A DNA stretch of 64,000 nucleotides from Acinetobacter calcoaceticus (GCF_004345325.1 NZ_SLVJ01000003.1:186001-250000), one strand, 5' to 3'; shown: positions 1-10,063, counted from the stretch's first letter. The notes: generated by a model not told the origin, from the sequence alone. Numbers and translations are program-made.

Positions 1-15
1 TTTTATAGGAATAAT

Positions 16-534
16 ATGACTCAATCAGATCCTAACTCAGGTGCTCCCTTTCAACCTACAGCGCAAAGAAATCCAGATTATGCAGACAATATACAGGTGC
101 ATGATCGTGCTGTTTTCGTGGGTGAACAATATAGAGCCTACTATCATGAAAAGTTTAGTGAAATTACAGCGCAGAAAAAGACCTCTGGATTTAATATTGC
201 TGCTTTTTTTCTTGGAATCCTTTGGCTCTTCTATCGAAAGATGTACTTCTATGGATGTTTAGGGATTGTATTCATGATCATGATGGGGGTACTTCAGGAA
301 TTTGTGGGGTATAGCGGTGCTGGATTAAACATTGCGATGAGTGCTGTATTTGGCGTCTACGCCAATACAATTTATAAGTATTTCGTGGATCAGAAAATCA
401 TTAAGATTCAAAATACGACCAGTGATGAAGAAAAGCGAAAGCAACTTCAACAGCAGGGCGGAACCAGTTGGCTGGCTGTGGGGGGCGTATTAGGCGTGCT
501 TGGCATCGTCATCTTCATGATATTAAACATCTAA
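16..534 (+). CDS. DUF2628 domain membrane protein
   Basis: A 172-residue protein with a soluble N-terminal half (about residues 1-60) and three hydrophobic segments (about 60-85, 88-115 and 148-170). The block with FNIAAFFLGILWLFYRKMY is the usual core of the DUF2628 family, small inner-membrane proteins of unknown role. A purine-rich stretch (TAGGAATA) precedes the ATG. The window starts just upstream, so the promoter and any partner gene are not visible. The family call is fairly firm; the function is unknown. Confidence 0.75.
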   Translation: MTQSDPNSGAPFQPTAQRNPDYADNIQVHDRAVFVGEQYRAYYHEKFSEITAQKKTSGFNIAAFFLGILWLFYRKMYFYGCLGIVFMIMMGVLQEFVGYSGAGLNIAMSAVFGVYANTIYKYFVDQKIIKIQNTTSDEEKRKQLQQQGGTSWLAVGGVLGVLGIVIFMILNI

Positions 535-706
535 GCGTAGCATTGCCTGCTAAAAAAATCGAGTATATATAACAGAACAGAGATTAAAGCGAGGAGAAAA
601 AATGATCAGCACTGTTTAACTTTACATGGAAGATTGTTTGGTAATTTTACTTTCTAAATTAAAATGTTATGGTGTATTTGTCCCCTATGTTTGATGGAGA
701 AAGTAT

Positions 707-952
707 ATGAATGCAGTACGTCCACGTATGACCAATCTATTCGAACAACTCGGATTAGATTCAAGCGAAGCAGCCATTGCACAATTTATTGAATCCCATC
801 AATTGAGTGCAGAAACCTTTTTAACTGAGGCTGCATTTTGGTCTGAGTCACAACGCCAGTTCCTGCAAGAAAAAATCAGCTCAGATGGCGAGTGGTCAAC
901 CATCGTCGATCAGTTAAATGAATCATTACATGAAGATTCTGTCAGAGCCTAA
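707..952 (+). CDS. DUF2789 family small protein
   Basis: An 81-residue soluble protein. The segments TNLFEQLGLDSSEAAIAQFI and AFWSESQRQFLQ resemble the DUF2789 family, short acidic helical proteins found in Acinetobacter and Pseudomonas with no known function. The start is preceded by GGAGAAAG, a good ribosome binding site. It stands alone, with about 170 bases of AT-rich spacer on its left. Confidence 0.75.
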   Translation: MNAVRPRMTNLFEQLGLDSSEAAIAQFIESHQLSAETFLTEAAFWSESQRQFLQEKISSDGEWSTIVDQLNESLHEDSVRA

Positions 953-1070
953 CGCTGATGGCATGAACTGTACAGTAGTCATACTTGAATTGGATTCAAC
1001 TGCTTAGATGAAAGCCGATGAATCCTTTAAGTCTGTAGTTTGGATTGACTGAACCCGCTTTAAATACAAT

Positions 1071-1820
1071 CTACCTTGAATTTCCTGTACCACCAAAATG
1101 GGCATCTTTCAAAAGGTAATAACCAAAAATTTGAACAGGTGAGGTAAGTATATCTGCCACGATGCTGAAGGGGTATAACATTGAGTGTGTTGCCACACGA
1201 ACGATGGGATTAAAATCCCCAGTAATGTCAATTTTAATTGGCGATGACAACTTTTTATATTGCAATTTATCTATATTTTCAGGGTTTTGCAGGACAAATA
1301 TCTCGGTCTTTACTTTGAGAGAACAGTATTTGCTTGAATTAAATTTTTCATGCTCTCGACATTCAAAACCAAAGTGATTTAAGTCATCTTGGTCTTGTTG
1401 TGTAATTAAATTAAGTGGTTTGATAAAATTGATTTGAACTTGAGATTCGAAATCATTTATTGCGTTCTCATTTGATACTTTAATGTGCCAGTGCTCTAAG
1501 TCTGAATTTTCAATATCATCGTTTAATATCAAAAATTGCGGATCAATTTTGTTAAATAAATCAGGGTAGAAGTTTTTAGAACGCTTTTTATGCTCAATGG
1601 CTTGTAATAAATAAACATGTTTTGTCCCTACGAGCATGAGTGCATTTTCATAAGGCTTTTGTATCTGTTCAGGGGGGCCATAACCGACGAGATGATCATG
1701 ATGAATTGTCCTATTGCCTTTTTCAGACTTAATTTCAGATATTGTGGAATTTAAGATCATCGTAGTGCACCCACTCAGCGACATCAGTAGCGCAGTACTG
1801 AGAATTATCATTTTTAGCAT
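1071..1820 (-). CDS. Putative lipoprotein, unknown function
   Basis: A 249-residue protein with a short hydrophobic leader ending in the lipobox LSGC (Cys18), so it is probably lipidated and anchored facing the periplasm. The rest is polar, and a hydrophobic stretch near residues 212-235 (SMLYPFSIVADILTSPVQIF) precedes a short Gly-rich end. No clear Shine-Dalgarno site is seen; Met4 is an alternative start. It is more AT-rich than its neighbours and has a single-gene layout. I do not recognise the family. Confidence 0.6.
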   Translation of the reverse strand: MLKMIILSTALLMSLSGCTTMILNSTISEIKSEKGNRTIHHDHLVGYGPPEQIQKPYENALMLVGTKHVYLLQAIEHKKRSKNFYPDLFNKIDPQFLILNDDIENSDLEHWHIKVSNENAINDFESQVQINFIKPLNLITQQDQDDLNHFGFECREHEKFNSSKYCSLKVKTEIFVLQNPENIDKLQYKKLSSPIKIDITGDFNPIVRVATHSMLYPFSIVADILTSPVQIFGYYLLKDAHFGGTGNSR

Positions 1821-1922
1821 CGGTCAAATATTTAATAAATTATAAATAATTCAGTATATTAAGTGATTTCAAGCGCATTTGAAACTAAAGTTTTAACTCA
1901 TATTTAAACAGGTGGGTTCAAC

Positions 1923-2798
1923 TTAGCTGGTTGTCGTATTTTCTAACATCGACTCAATCAAACTCAACACTGCTCTTGACTGGGTGCGTCCGGGATGCCA
2001 GACCATACCCAATTGGCGGTTCATATGTAGATCGATATCCAATTGATACAACTCTTGATTGACTAAGGTTTTAGGCAGTACTGACCAACCTAAGCCAATC
2101 GAAGCCAGCATACGGATACTTTCCAGTGGATTGTTGCTCATGGTGACTTTGGGCTTTAGGCCTTTTTTCTCAAACTCGGCCAATGTGATCTGGCTGGTAT
2201 AAGTTTGTGCCGCAGGCAATAGGCTCGGATAGGCCATCAAATCTTCGAGGTTTAAGTTTTTTTGCTGTGCTAAGGGGTGAAATGGCGCTGCCACAAAGAC
2301 CAATGGGTCTTCCCAGATGGTGACATATTTTAAGCGTTCATCACCTAATGGCGGTAAGGTTAAAAATGCCAGTTCGAGATCGCCTGCCAGTACCTTCTCA
2401 TGGGCCTGTTCAGAATCAACAAAATGTACATCCAACACCACCTCAGTATATTGCTGTACATAATTGCGCAGATGTTTTGGCAAATGATGAAGGCCGATAT
2501 GATGACTGGTGCCAATTTTTAACTTGCCACGGACTTGATCGTGTTCATGACTCAGCGTGTGATGGATATCCCCCAAATCATTGAGCCAATTTTTTACTTT
2601 GGGTAATAACGAATGTGCGGCATGGGTGGCTTGTACACCACGACCTGCTGATTCAAACAATTTAACCCCAAAATAATCCTCTAAGGTATGAATACGCTTG
2701 GTCACAGCAGGTTGGGTAATAAATAAAAGTTCAGCAGCCATCGAAATTGACCCTGTTTCCATCACTTTAACAAAAGCTTCAAAGGCAGCGAGATTCAT
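1923..2798 (-). CDS. LysR-family transcriptional regulator
   Basis: A 291-residue LysR-type regulator. Residues 1-60 form the winged helix-turn-helix (FEAFVKVMETGSISMAAELL, then TQPAVTKRIHTLE). Residues 90-290 form the periplasmic-binding-like effector domain. It lies upstream of leuC and points away from it, separated by the DUF2061 gene. In Pseudomonas a LysR gene also sits beside leuCD. A role in leucine or related metabolism is inferred from position only; the effector is unknown. Confidence 0.85.
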   Translation of the reverse strand: MNLAAFEAFVKVMETGSISMAAELLFITQPAVTKRIHTLEDYFGVKLFESAGRGVQATHAAHSLLPKVKNWLNDLGDIHHTLSHEHDQVRGKLKIGTSHHIGLHHLPKHLRNYVQQYTEVVLDVHFVDSEQAHEKVLAGDLELAFLTLPPLGDERLKYVTIWEDPLVFVAAPFHPLAQQKNLNLEDLMAYPSLLPAAQTYTSQITLAEFEKKGLKPKVTMSNNPLESIRMLASIGLGWSVLPKTLVNQELYQLDIDLHMNRQLGMVWHPGRTQSRAVLSLIESMLENTTTS

Positions 2799-3117
2799 GA
2801 GGATTCCATTCGCAAAGACTTAACACGGGGGTATTTATTAGAAAATAATCATTAAGTGCTGTGATTCAACTTTGCTATGACATCGTTCGAATCAGCAGTG
2901 ATGTGCCGATGATACCGATTGAGTGGTTCGGACTCAACAGTTGATTATGCCTTGAAGAGCTTGACCATCCTGGAGTCTAGATGACTTCGCCCCCGTGGAT
3001 CGCTGACGATACCACGGCTGATTTTATCTTTGGGCGTATGGAGTTGGAGCGAGAGGAGATGAGAAAGTGTATTGAAGTCGTTTGGGTGGTTTGGCCTAAA
3101 ATAATGATTTTATTCAA
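2799..3117. other. Intergenic stretch, no clear gene
   Basis: This 319-base gap lies between the LysR start and the 3' end of the DUF2061 gene. It holds the LysR promoter region. A 48-codon reading frame at 2981-3127 has a GGAG-type ribosome binding site but no recognisable product. Confidence 0.5.
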
Positions 3118-3354
3118 TCAAGGATGAGTTTCAACGTGTTGAGCAAGATCTTTTTTGCTCCAGACCTTTTCATGGAAAAAGAAGGCAAAGGCTTGAACAG
3201 TTGGCTCTAAAAAGCTGAGAGTCAGCGCCATCCAGATATTTTGGGTGACAAAATACGCCACCAACATCGCCACCATGATATGCATGATGTAATAACTCAA
3301 GGTCTTTTTGAGTGTACGTTGATTGTAGTGAAAAAATCGTTGCAGCATATTCAT
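3118..3354 (-). CDS. DUF2061 small inner-membrane protein
   Basis: A 78-residue protein with two hydrophobic segments (about 18-38 and 41-62) and the family-like end SFLEPTVQAFAFFFHEKVW. DUF2061 proteins have this two-helix layout with a conserved HE(R/K)VW-like motif; their function is unknown. A near-perfect Fur-box palindrome lies 34 bases upstream of the start codon, so iron-responsive expression is plausible. Confidence 0.75.
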   Translation of the reverse strand: MNMLQRFFHYNQRTLKKTLSYYIMHIMVAMLVAYFVTQNIWMALTLSFLEPTVQAFAFFFHEKVWSKKDLAQHVETHP

Positions 3355-3387
3355 GGTCGGACCCGCATGGCATTTCGATAATCTAAA

Positions 3388-3402
3388 TGATAATCATTAT
3401 TA
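3388..3402. promoter_or_regulatory. Fur-box-like palindrome
   Basis: TGATAAT-C-ATTATTA is a 7-1-7 inverted repeat with one departure from the perfect TGATAAT/ATTATCA pair. This is the classic binding signature of the ferric uptake regulator. It is 34 bases upstream of the minus-strand DUF2061 gene and about 170 bases upstream of leuC, so DUF2061 is the likelier target. Confidence 0.6.
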
Positions 3403-3574
3403 TATGTGTTGCATAGTCCTTCCGCATGGAATAGTCATAATCTTTTTTATAAATTTAAGTTAAACATATTCCTGAAAGTTTTTTAATTAATAAAAATGAT
3501 AAATTAGATTAATATGAAAACATGGCTATAATCATTTTAATATAGCAATACCCAGTTCTATGGAGCGCGTCGAC

Positions 3575-5017
3575 ATGGCAGGCATTTTGGAAACAGCAAA
3601 TAAAGCTAAAACATTATATGACAAGTTGTGGGATGATCACTTGGTCAAGCAAAGAGACGATGGCTCAAGCTTACTTTATATTGATCGCCACTTATTACAT
3701 GAGGTGACTTCACCTCAAGCCTTTGAAGGTTTGCAACTTGCAAATCGCCAACCTTGGCGTTTAAGTGCCAACATTGCGACCCCAGACCATAACGTTCCAA
3801 CTTCAAAAAAAGAACGTGAACAAGGCATTGCGGGGATCGAAGATGAAACCTCTCGCATTCAAGTACAAACCTTAGATGACAACTGTAAGACCTTTAATGT
3901 TGCCCAATTTGATATCAATGATATCCGTCAAGGCATCGCGCATGTGGTTGGCCCTGAGCAAGGCTTAACTTTGCCTGGTATGACTGTGGTGTGTGGTGAT
4001 TCACATACTGCAACTCATGGTGCTTTTGGTTGCTTGGCACACGGCATTGGTACCTCAGAAGTAGAACATGTTTTGGCCACGCAATGCTTGGTTCAAAAGA
4101 AAATGAAAAACATGTTGGTTCGTGTTGATGGCCAGTTGGGTGTCGGTGTGACGCCGAAAGATGTGGTCTTGGCCATTATCGGCGAGATCGGTACTGCAGG
4201 TGGTACAGGGCATGCGATTGAGTTTGGCGGGCAAGTGTTCCGTGATATGTCGATCGAAGGCCGTATGACCGTTTGTAATATGGCGATCGAGGCGGGTGCG
4301 CGTGTTGGGATGGTGGCTGTCGATGACAAAACCATTGCCTATGTGAAAGGCCGTCCTTATGCACCACAAGCTGAGCAATGGGATGCAGCAGTCGCCTACT
4401 GGGAGACTTTGCACTCTGATGCCGATGCACATTTTGATACCGTCGTGGTGTTACAAGGTGCAGAGATTGAGCCACAAGTGTCTTGGGGAACTTCACCTGA
4501 GATGGTGATTGCGGTATCACAAGCCGTACCGACCCTAGAACAAGCCAAAGATGATGTGCAACGTAACGATTGGACTCGTGCATATCAATACATGGGATTA
4601 AATGCAGGGCAGTCTTTGGCTGATGTGCAGTTAGACCGTGTCTTTATTGGTTCATGCACCAACTCACGTATCGAAGATATTCGCGCAGCAGCTGAAGTGA
4701 TCAAAGGCCGTAAAGTGGCCAGCAGCATTAAGCAAGCCATGATCGTACCGGGTTCAGGTTTAGTGAAACAACAGGCAGAACAAGAAGGTTTAGATAAGAT
4801 CTTTACTGAAGCAGGTTTTGAATGGCGTGAACCAGGTTGCTCAATGTGCTTGGCGATGAACGCAGATAAGTTACAACCAGGCGAGCACTGTGCTTCGACC
4901 TCTAACCGTAACTTTGAAGGTCGTCAAGGCAATGGCGGACGGACCCATTTGGTTAGTCCAGCAATGGCCGCTGCAGCAGCGATTGCAGGTCATTTTGTTG
5001 ATGTTCGTGGCTTCTAA
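3575..5017 (+). CDS. leuC: 3-isopropylmalate dehydratase large subunit
   Basis: Large subunit of isopropylmalate isomerase, which interconverts 2- and 3-isopropylmalate in leucine biosynthesis with LeuD in the cytoplasm. It is an aconitase-family protein. The [4Fe-4S] ligands are visible in GSCTNSR and in the GCSMC pair near the C-terminus, and [13 protein letters not shown] is the family signature. An ATG also exists at 3560, but the GGAG at 3562-3565 is spaced correctly for the ATG at 3575, which I chose (480 residues). leuD follows after 26 bases, in an operon with the lipoprotein gene and leuB. Confidence 0.96.
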   Translation: MAGILETANKAKTLYDKLWDDHLVKQRDDGSSLLYIDRHLLHEVTSPQAFEGLQLANRQPWRLSANIATPDHNVPTSKKEREQGIAGIEDETSRIQVQTLDDNCKTFNVAQFDINDIRQGIAHVVGPEQGLTLPGMTVVCGDSHTATHGAFGCLAHGIGTSEVEHVLATQCLVQKKMKNMLVRVDGQLGVGVTPKDVVLAIIGEIGTAGGTGHAIEFGGQVFRDMSIEGRMTVCNMAIEAGARVGMVAVDDKTIAYVKGRPYAPQAEQWDAAVAYWETLHSDADAHFDTVVVLQGAEIEPQVSWGTSPEMVIAVSQAVPTLEQAKDDVQRNDWTRAYQYMGLNAGQSLADVQLDRVFIGSCTNSRIEDIRAAAEVIKGRKVASSIKQAMIVPGSGLVKQQAEQEGLDKIFTEAGFEWREPGCSMCLAMNADKLQPGEHCASTSNRNFEGRQGNGGRTHLVSPAMAAAAAIAGHFVDVRGF

Positions 5018-5043
5018 TTGGGCGTATTGAGGAGAGCAAGTAA

Positions 5044-5694
5044 ATGAAAGCGTATACCATCGAACAAGGTATTGTTGCACCCTTAGATCGTGCCAATGTC
5101 GATACCGATTTAATTATTCCAAAGCAGTTTTTAAAGTCGATTAAACGCACCGGTTTTGGTGATAATTTATTTGATGAATTGCGTTATATGGATGAAGGCT
5201 ATCCAGGTCAAGACAATAGTATTCGTCCGATCAATCCAGCCTTTGTATTGAACCAAGCGCGCTTCCAAGGCGCATCAGTATTGATTGCACGTCAAAACTT
5301 TGGTTGCGGTTCGAGTCGTGAGCATGCGCCGTGGGCCTTAAACGAATTTGGTTTTCGTACCGTCATCGCGCCAAGCTTTGCCGATATTTTCTTTAATAAC
5401 TGTTTTAAAAATGGCATGTTGCCGGTGGTTTTACCAGAAGCTGCTATCGATCAATTATTTAAAGAGTGTGCAGAAAATCCGGGTTACCAATTGCATATCG
5501 ATTTGGCTGCACAACAAGTCAAAACGCCAAGTGGGGTGACTTTTGATTTTGAAGTTGATCCATTCCGCAAACATTGCTTGTTAAATGGTTTGGATGATAT
5601 CGGTTTGACCTTGCAGGTGGCGGATGATATTCGCGCTTATGAAGAAAAAACTCAGCAAGCACGACCATGGGTTTTTCAGACGGTAAAAGCTTAA
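5044..5694 (+). CDS. leuD: 3-isopropylmalate dehydratase small subunit
   Basis: A 216-residue swivel-domain partner of LeuC. N-terminal [15 protein letters not shown] and central [15 protein letters not shown] are diagnostic of LeuD. A GAGGAG ribosome binding site lies at about 5030, 9 bases before the ATG. It follows leuC closely and is almost certainly cotranscribed. An inverted repeat (CTGACGCT, 5705-5712, with AGCGTCAG, 5728-5735) follows the stop without a T-run, so it may be a processing or partial attenuation site rather than a terminator. Confidence 0.96.
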   Translation: MKAYTIEQGIVAPLDRANVDTDLIIPKQFLKSIKRTGFGDNLFDELRYMDEGYPGQDNSIRPINPAFVLNQARFQGASVLIARQNFGCGSSREHAPWALNEFGFRTVIAPSFADIFFNNCFKNGMLPVVLPEAAIDQLFKECAENPGYQLHIDLAAQQVKTPSGVTFDFEVDPFRKHCLLNGLDDIGLTLQVADDIRAYEEKTQQARPWVFQTVKA

Positions 5695-5806
5695 ACAACA
5701 TACACTGACGCTGGCATTGATATGCATAGCGTCAGCGCCTAAGTCTTGCTAACATGCAGAACATCATTCTATTTATGTACTCATTTCTTGAGCTTAGGCA
5801 GTCACC

Positions 5807-6373
5807 ATGGCAAGGTTTTTCGGTTGCAGTATCGTACTCGGTATATCGGGTTTAGTTCTGAGTGGATGCCAAACCACACAGTCTACGGTAGATCGTATAC
5901 GCATTAAACAAGCACAGACAGCAGCGCCAAATGCTGCTCAGATCTATTGTAGCGGGACTGCCAACTGTGAATTTGAACGGGTCGACAAACTCAGTGTTGT
6001 GGATGCCACTTCGAAGCGTATTAACACCGCGGTGATTAAAACTGGGTGGTTAGGATTGACCGGACAGCCGATGTCGAGCAACGGTTTGTTTCTGCGCTTG
6101 CCGCCACAACAACATGAAGTGGTGATTCGTTTTTATCCGATTTCAGCGCAACACGCAGAAGTCTTTCATGTGATTCATCAGTTTAAACCTCAGCAGCGCT
6201 ATGATTTTAAAATGTATCGACAGGCAGCAGCATCGACAGGAAGTTTACTCAATGTCTCTACGCCTAAGCCCCTATGTGTCGATCTATTGCAAGAGCAGCG
6301 CCTGATTCGACGTTTTTGCCGCCCCTACGATGTGGTCACTGGGGTAAGTGAGTTTGTCGAGAAAAAGATTTAA
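5807..6373 (+). CDS. Putative lipoprotein inside the leu cluster
   Basis: A 188-residue protein with a hydrophobic leader and lipobox LSGC (Cys21), predicted to be a periplasm-facing lipoprotein. The mature part carries a CSGTANCEF pair of cysteines near residues 48-53 and more cysteines near the C-terminus, so disulfides are possible. It sits between leuD and leuB in the same direction; Pseudomonas also has an uncharacterised gene at this position. I do not recognise a functional domain. A link to leucine synthesis is positional only. Confidence 0.7.
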   Translation: MARFFGCSIVLGISGLVLSGCQTTQSTVDRIRIKQAQTAAPNAAQIYCSGTANCEFERVDKLSVVDATSKRINTAVIKTGWLGLTGQPMSSNGLFLRLPPQQHEVVIRFYPISAQHAEVFHVIHQFKPQQRYDFKMYRQAAASTGSLLNVSTPKPLCVDLLQEQRLIRRFCRPYDVVTGVSEFVEKKI

Positions 6374-6417
6374 TGTCATGCAACCCGCCTTGGTTTGCAC
6401 TTTATTTGGGATAAAAC

Positions 6418-7500
6418 ATGTCTAAACAAATTTTGATTTTAGCGGGTGATGGTATTGGCCCAGAAATCGTCGCAGCAGCTGAAAAAGTATTGCAATGTGT
6501 CAATGAGAAATTTGCGCTTGATCTGACTTGGCAGCATGGGTTGCTGGGTGGTGCGGCAATTGATGCACATGGCGCTCCTTATCCTGACGTTACCGCAGCA
6601 CAAGCTCAACAGGCTGATGCGATCTTGCTCGGTGCGGTCGGTGGACCAAAATGGGACAACATTGAACGCTCAATCCGCCCTGAACGTGGCTTACTCAAAA
6701 TTCGTAGTGAACTGAATTTATTTGCAAACTTGCGTCCTGCGATTTTGTATCCGCAATTGGCGGATGCATCGAGCTTAAAACCTGAAGTGGTTTCTGGCCT
6801 GGATATTTTAATCGTGCGTGAATTGACTGGCGGGATCTATTTTGGTCAACCGCGTGGTATCCGTGAATTAGAAAATGGTGAAAAACAAGGCTTCAATACC
6901 GACGTCTATGCTGAGTCAGAGATTAAGCGTATTGCTAAAGTTGCCTTTGAAATGGCCGGTCTTCGCGGTGGAAAAGTCTGCTCAGTGGATAAAGCCAACG
7001 TGCTTGAAGTGACTGAGTTGTGGAAGCAAACCGTGACTGCGATGCAACAAGCTGATTATCCTGAGATTAATTTGTCGCATATGTATGTTGATAATGCTGC
7101 CATGCAGTTGGTGCGTGCGCCTAAACAGTTTGATGTGATCGTGACGGGGAACTTGTTTGGCGATATCTTGTCTGATGAAGCTGCAATGCTGACCGGTTCA
7201 ATCGGTATGTTGCCTTCGGCATCATTGGATGAACACGGCAAGGGCATGTATGAGCCTTGTCATGGTTCAGCACCAGATATTGCGGGTCAAGACCTTGCGA
7301 ATCCATTGGCGACGATTCTTTCTGTAGCCATGATGCTACGTTATAGCTTCCGTCAAGAAGCAGCAGCTAAGGCTATTGAAGATGCAGTCGGTCAAGTGCT
7401 GGATCAGGGCTTAAGAACCGCAGATATTATGTCTGAAGGCATGCAGAAAGTGGGGACTGTGGCGATGGGTGCAGCCGTTGTTGCAGCACTGAGTGCTTAA
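6418..7500 (+). CDS. leuB: 3-isopropylmalate dehydrogenase
   Basis: A 360-residue NAD-dependent decarboxylating dehydrogenase of leucine biosynthesis, converting 3-isopropylmalate to 2-oxoisocaproate. AGDGIGPEI at the N-terminus, [31 protein letters not shown] and [12 protein letters not shown] are the family motifs. The length is normal. GGGATAAAAC precedes the ATG. A strong terminator follows at 7546-7575 and closes the leu operon. Confidence 0.97.
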   Translation: MSKQILILAGDGIGPEIVAAAEKVLQCVNEKFALDLTWQHGLLGGAAIDAHGAPYPDVTAAQAQQADAILLGAVGGPKWDNIERSIRPERGLLKIRSELNLFANLRPAILYPQLADASSLKPEVVSGLDILIVRELTGGIYFGQPRGIRELENGEKQGFNTDVYAESEIKRIAKVAFEMAGLRGGKVCSVDKANVLEVTELWKQTVTAMQQADYPEINLSHMYVDNAAMQLVRAPKQFDVIVTGNLFGDILSDEAAMLTGSIGMLPSASLDEHGKGMYEPCHGSAPDIAGQDLANPLATILSVAMMLRYSFRQEAAAKAIEDAVGQVLDQGLRTADIMSEGMQKVGTVAMGAAVVAALSA

Positions 7501-7545
7501 GCCAAGCCAGGTATAGAGCGTTGCAGGCCTTAAGCCTGCAGCCAT

Positions 7546-7575
7546 AAAAAAATGCAGCTGAGGCTGCATTTTTTT
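7546..7575 (+). terminator. Rho-independent terminator after leuB
   Basis: A-tract plus TGCAGC (7546-7558), a four-base loop, then GCTGCA and seven T (7563-7575). A second hairpin, TGCAGGC/GCCTGCA at 7522-7540, lies just before it. Confidence 0.85.
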
Positions 7576-7677
7576 GTGCTTAAATTTCAGTGTGCTATGT
7601 ATATAGACTTAAAAAATGCAAAGTCGACCATCTACGACGCTCAATCATCACCTTACACAACAAGTCTAAATATACAT

Positions 7678-7701
7678 AAAAAGCCACTCAATGTGGCTTT
7701 T
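7678..7701 (-). terminator. Terminator after infA
   Basis: AAAAGCCAC, five-base loop, GTGGCTTTT. On the minus strand it ends in a T-run 16 bases past the infA stop codon. Confidence 0.75.
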
Positions 7702-7716
7702 GGCTTACACTAAAAC

Positions 7717-7938
7717 TTAGCGCGCACGGTATGTAATACGACCTTTAGTCAAATCGTAGGGGGTCATTTCTACTTTTACATTATCGCCCGTTAAAATACG
7801 AATATAGTGTTTACGCATTTTACCCGAAATGTGAGCAATGACTTCGTGGCCGTTCTCTAAACGTACACGGAACATAGTATTAGGAAGCGTCTCGGTGACA
7901 ACGCCTTCGAACTCGATAAGTTCCTCTTTATTGGCCAT
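7717..7938 (-). CDS. infA: Translation initiation factor IF-1
   Basis: A 73-residue S1/OB-fold protein that binds the ribosomal A site during initiation. The sequence is canonical from [14 protein letters not shown] through VRLENGHEV and [14 protein letters not shown] to [17 protein letters not shown] precedes the start on the minus strand. It is monocistronic with its own terminator, and its upstream region is shared with the diverging AraC gene. Confidence 0.97.
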   Translation of the reverse strand: MANKEELIEFEGVVTETLPNTMFRVRLENGHEVIAHISGKMRKHYIRILTGDNVKVEMTPYDLTKGRITYRAR

Positions 7939-8166
7939 AGCCTACCTGATGATCAAATTGGAAAGGGGCAAATTATAGGCAATTTCTCAGTAAAAAACAA
8001 GCTGCTTATAGGCTTATAGCGCCCAGATGTGGCTAAATTGAGCGAACATATGTTTAAACATTTTCTACAAAAAGTTGCTTATTATTGTTGTCAGTATGGT
8101 CAATCAACGTTAATCTAAATTCAATGTTTTAAGTATAAATGAATGACATACAAGGAAGGGCATAGC

Positions 8167-9174
8167 GTGAGTCAGCTAACTGATGCATCAGTTGTTTTGC
8201 GATTAGGCTATCAAGCGATACGTCGTGCGGGTTTGCCTACAGAAGAAATTTTAACAAAAGCAGGTGTGGCATTAAATCAAGTTGATCAAAATGCACGTAC
8301 ACCGCTCAATGCTCAATACGCCTTTTGGGTGGCTGCAGAAGAAGTCAGTAAAGACCCTGACATCGGTTTGCACTTGGGTGAACATTTACCACTGTACCGT
8401 GGACAGGTGATTGAACACCTGTTTATTAGTAGTGAAAACTTTGGGGAAGGCCTGAAACGGGCACTGGCCTATCAACGCCTGATTAGCGATGCCTTTCACG
8501 CCAAGTTGGTGATCGAAGAAGGGCGCTGCTATCTCACCAATGGTGTGCAACCTTGGGCAGAGAGTTTGGTCAATCGCCATTTTTCAGAATGTGCACTTTC
8601 AGGCATTTTAAGATTTTTTAAATTTATTACTGAAGGCCGCTTCGAGCCGATTTTTATCGACTTTAATTTTAGCCAAGGGGCCGCGGATGACGAATACATA
8701 CGTGTCTATGAGTGCCCAGTCAGTTTAGGGCAAAAAGAAACCCGCATGTACTTTGATCCAAATATTTTGGAACATCCATTGTGGCAAGCTGAACCTGAAC
8801 TATTACAACTCCATGAACAGCTTGCGATTGAAAAACTGCAAGAACTAGCGCGCTATGATTTGGTCGGTGAAGTTCGCCGTGCTATCGGATCAACACTTGA
8901 GAGTGGCGAAACGACCTTGGAAACGGTGGCAGCACAATTGAATATTACCCCACGTCGACTACGCACACAGTTGAGTGAGGCCAATACCAGTTTTCAGCAG
9001 ATTCTTTCGGATTACCGCTGTAGATTGGCGAAGAGACTGTTGGCCAATACCAGTGAAAGTGTAGAGCGAATTGTTTATCTGACGGGTTTTTCAGAGCCGA
9101 GTACTTTTTATCGCGCCTTTAAACGTTGGACCAATGAGACACCGGTTGAGTACCGCAAACGTAAACAACGTTAG
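8167..9174 (+). CDS. AraC-family regulator with arabinose-binding-like N-domain
   Basis: An AraC/XylS-type regulator of about 335 residues. The N-terminal 200 residues match the layout of the Arabinose_bd (OruR/AraC-like) domain; the C-terminal part holds a double helix-turn-helix ending YLTGFSEPSTFYRAFKRWTNETPVEYR. I chose the GTG at 8167 because AAGGAAGGG (8152-8160) lies six bases ahead; an in-frame ATG at 8143 would add eight residues without a good binding site. The target is unknown; the gene is divergent from infA and convergent with truA. Confidence 0.85.
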   Translation: MSQLTDASVVLRLGYQAIRRAGLPTEEILTKAGVALNQVDQNARTPLNAQYAFWVAAEEVSKDPDIGLHLGEHLPLYRGQVIEHLFISSENFGEGLKRALAYQRLISDAFHAKLVIEEGRCYLTNGVQPWAESLVNRHFSECALSGILRFFKFITEGRFEPIFIDFNFSQGAADDEYIRVYECPVSLGQKETRMYFDPNILEHPLWQAEPELLQLHEQLAIEKLQELARYDLVGEVRRAIGSTLESGETTLETVAAQLNITPRRLRTQLSEANTSFQQILSDYRCRLAKRLLANTSESVERIVYLTGFSEPSTFYRAFKRWTNETPVEYRKRKQR

Positions 9175-9202
9175 TCATTATTCTTCAACGATTTAACAAA
9201 CT

Positions 9203-9248
9203 AAAAAACCAAGCCCCAGATCATATTGATTTGGGGCTTGGTTTTTTT
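9203..9248. terminator. Bidirectional terminator between the AraC gene and truA
   Basis: AAAAAACCAAGCCCCA and TGGGGCTTGG plus seven T form a long stem with A- and T-tracts on the two flanks. It can serve both converging genes. Confidence 0.85.
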
Positions 9249-9265
9249 GCAGTGCTGCACTCGAT

Positions 9266-10063
9266 TTAGTCTGGCATATTTAACCAATGCGGGCCGAGCG
9301 GCATCTGTGGAAGTTGGAATTGTTCCGGATAATCTGCATGAATGAAATATAGGCCATCAGGTGGCGCGGTAATCCCTGCAGCTTTGCGATCTTCGGCTGC
9401 AAAGATCTCATCGATATGATCGATATCATAGACCCCTTGACCGATCTCTAGTAAGCAACCGGCAATGTTACGCACCATATGATGCAAAAAGCCATCCGCT
9501 TGTATATCCAAGACCAAAAATGCACCGTGACGAACCAAGCGACAATGGCGGACATGCCGTACCGGTTGATTGGACTGGCAACTTGCGGCTCTAAAGCTTT
9601 CAAAATTATGCGTGCCAGCAAATTTAGATGCAGCAGCAATCATGCGCTCAACATCAAGTTCATAATAGGCATGGGTGACTTGCTTATGCAGCAAGGCTGG
9701 TCGATAGGGTGCGTTGTAGATCACATAGCGATAACGACGCGCTTGCGCCTTAAAACGCGCATGAAAATCAAAATCCATCGGCTTTAACCATTGGATTGCG
9801 ATGTCTTTGGGTAATTGGCTGTTGGCCCCCATCATCCAACCGCGTTCCGGTCGGATCGCGGTGGTATCAAAATGCGCCACCATATTGGTGGCATGCACAC
9901 CTGCATCGGTACGACCAGCGCCATGCAAGGTGATTTTCTCATCGGCAATTTTACTGAGAATTTTTTCTAAGGTTTCTTGCACACTACGCACACCTGCTTG
10001 TTGAGTCTGCCAACCGCGATAGCGAATACCACTAAACTCAATACCGATTGCATAACGTTGCAT
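9266..10063 (-). CDS. truA: tRNA pseudouridine(38-40) synthase
   Basis: A 265-residue TruA that makes pseudouridine in the tRNA anticodon arm. GIEFSGIRYRGWQTQ at the N-terminus, GAGRTDAGVHA with the catalytic Asp, RYRYVIYN and DGFLHHMVRNI are the family hallmarks. It lies directly downstream of the asparaginase gene (8-base gap) and near fimV and asd, recalling the Pseudomonas asd-fimV-truA order. Confidence 0.96.
   Translation of the reverse strand: MQRYAIGIEFSGIRYRGWQTQQAGVRSVQETLEKILSKIADEKITLHGAGRTDAGVHATNMVAHFDTTAIRPERGWMMGANSQLPKDIAIQWLKPMDFDFHARFKAQARRYRYVIYNAPYRPALLHKQVTHAYYELDVERMIAAASKFAGTHNFESFRAASCQSNQPVRHVRHCRLVRHGAFLVLDIQADGFLHHMVRNIAGCLLEIGQGVYDIDHIDEIFAAEDRKAAGITAPPDGLYFIHADYPEQFQLPQMPLGPHWLNMPD

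Noticed and set aside
2981..3127. A 48-codon reading frame with a GGAG ribosome binding site before the DUF2061 gene end
   Set aside because: The product resembles nothing known and the frame runs into the end of the opposite-strand gene; kept only as a note.
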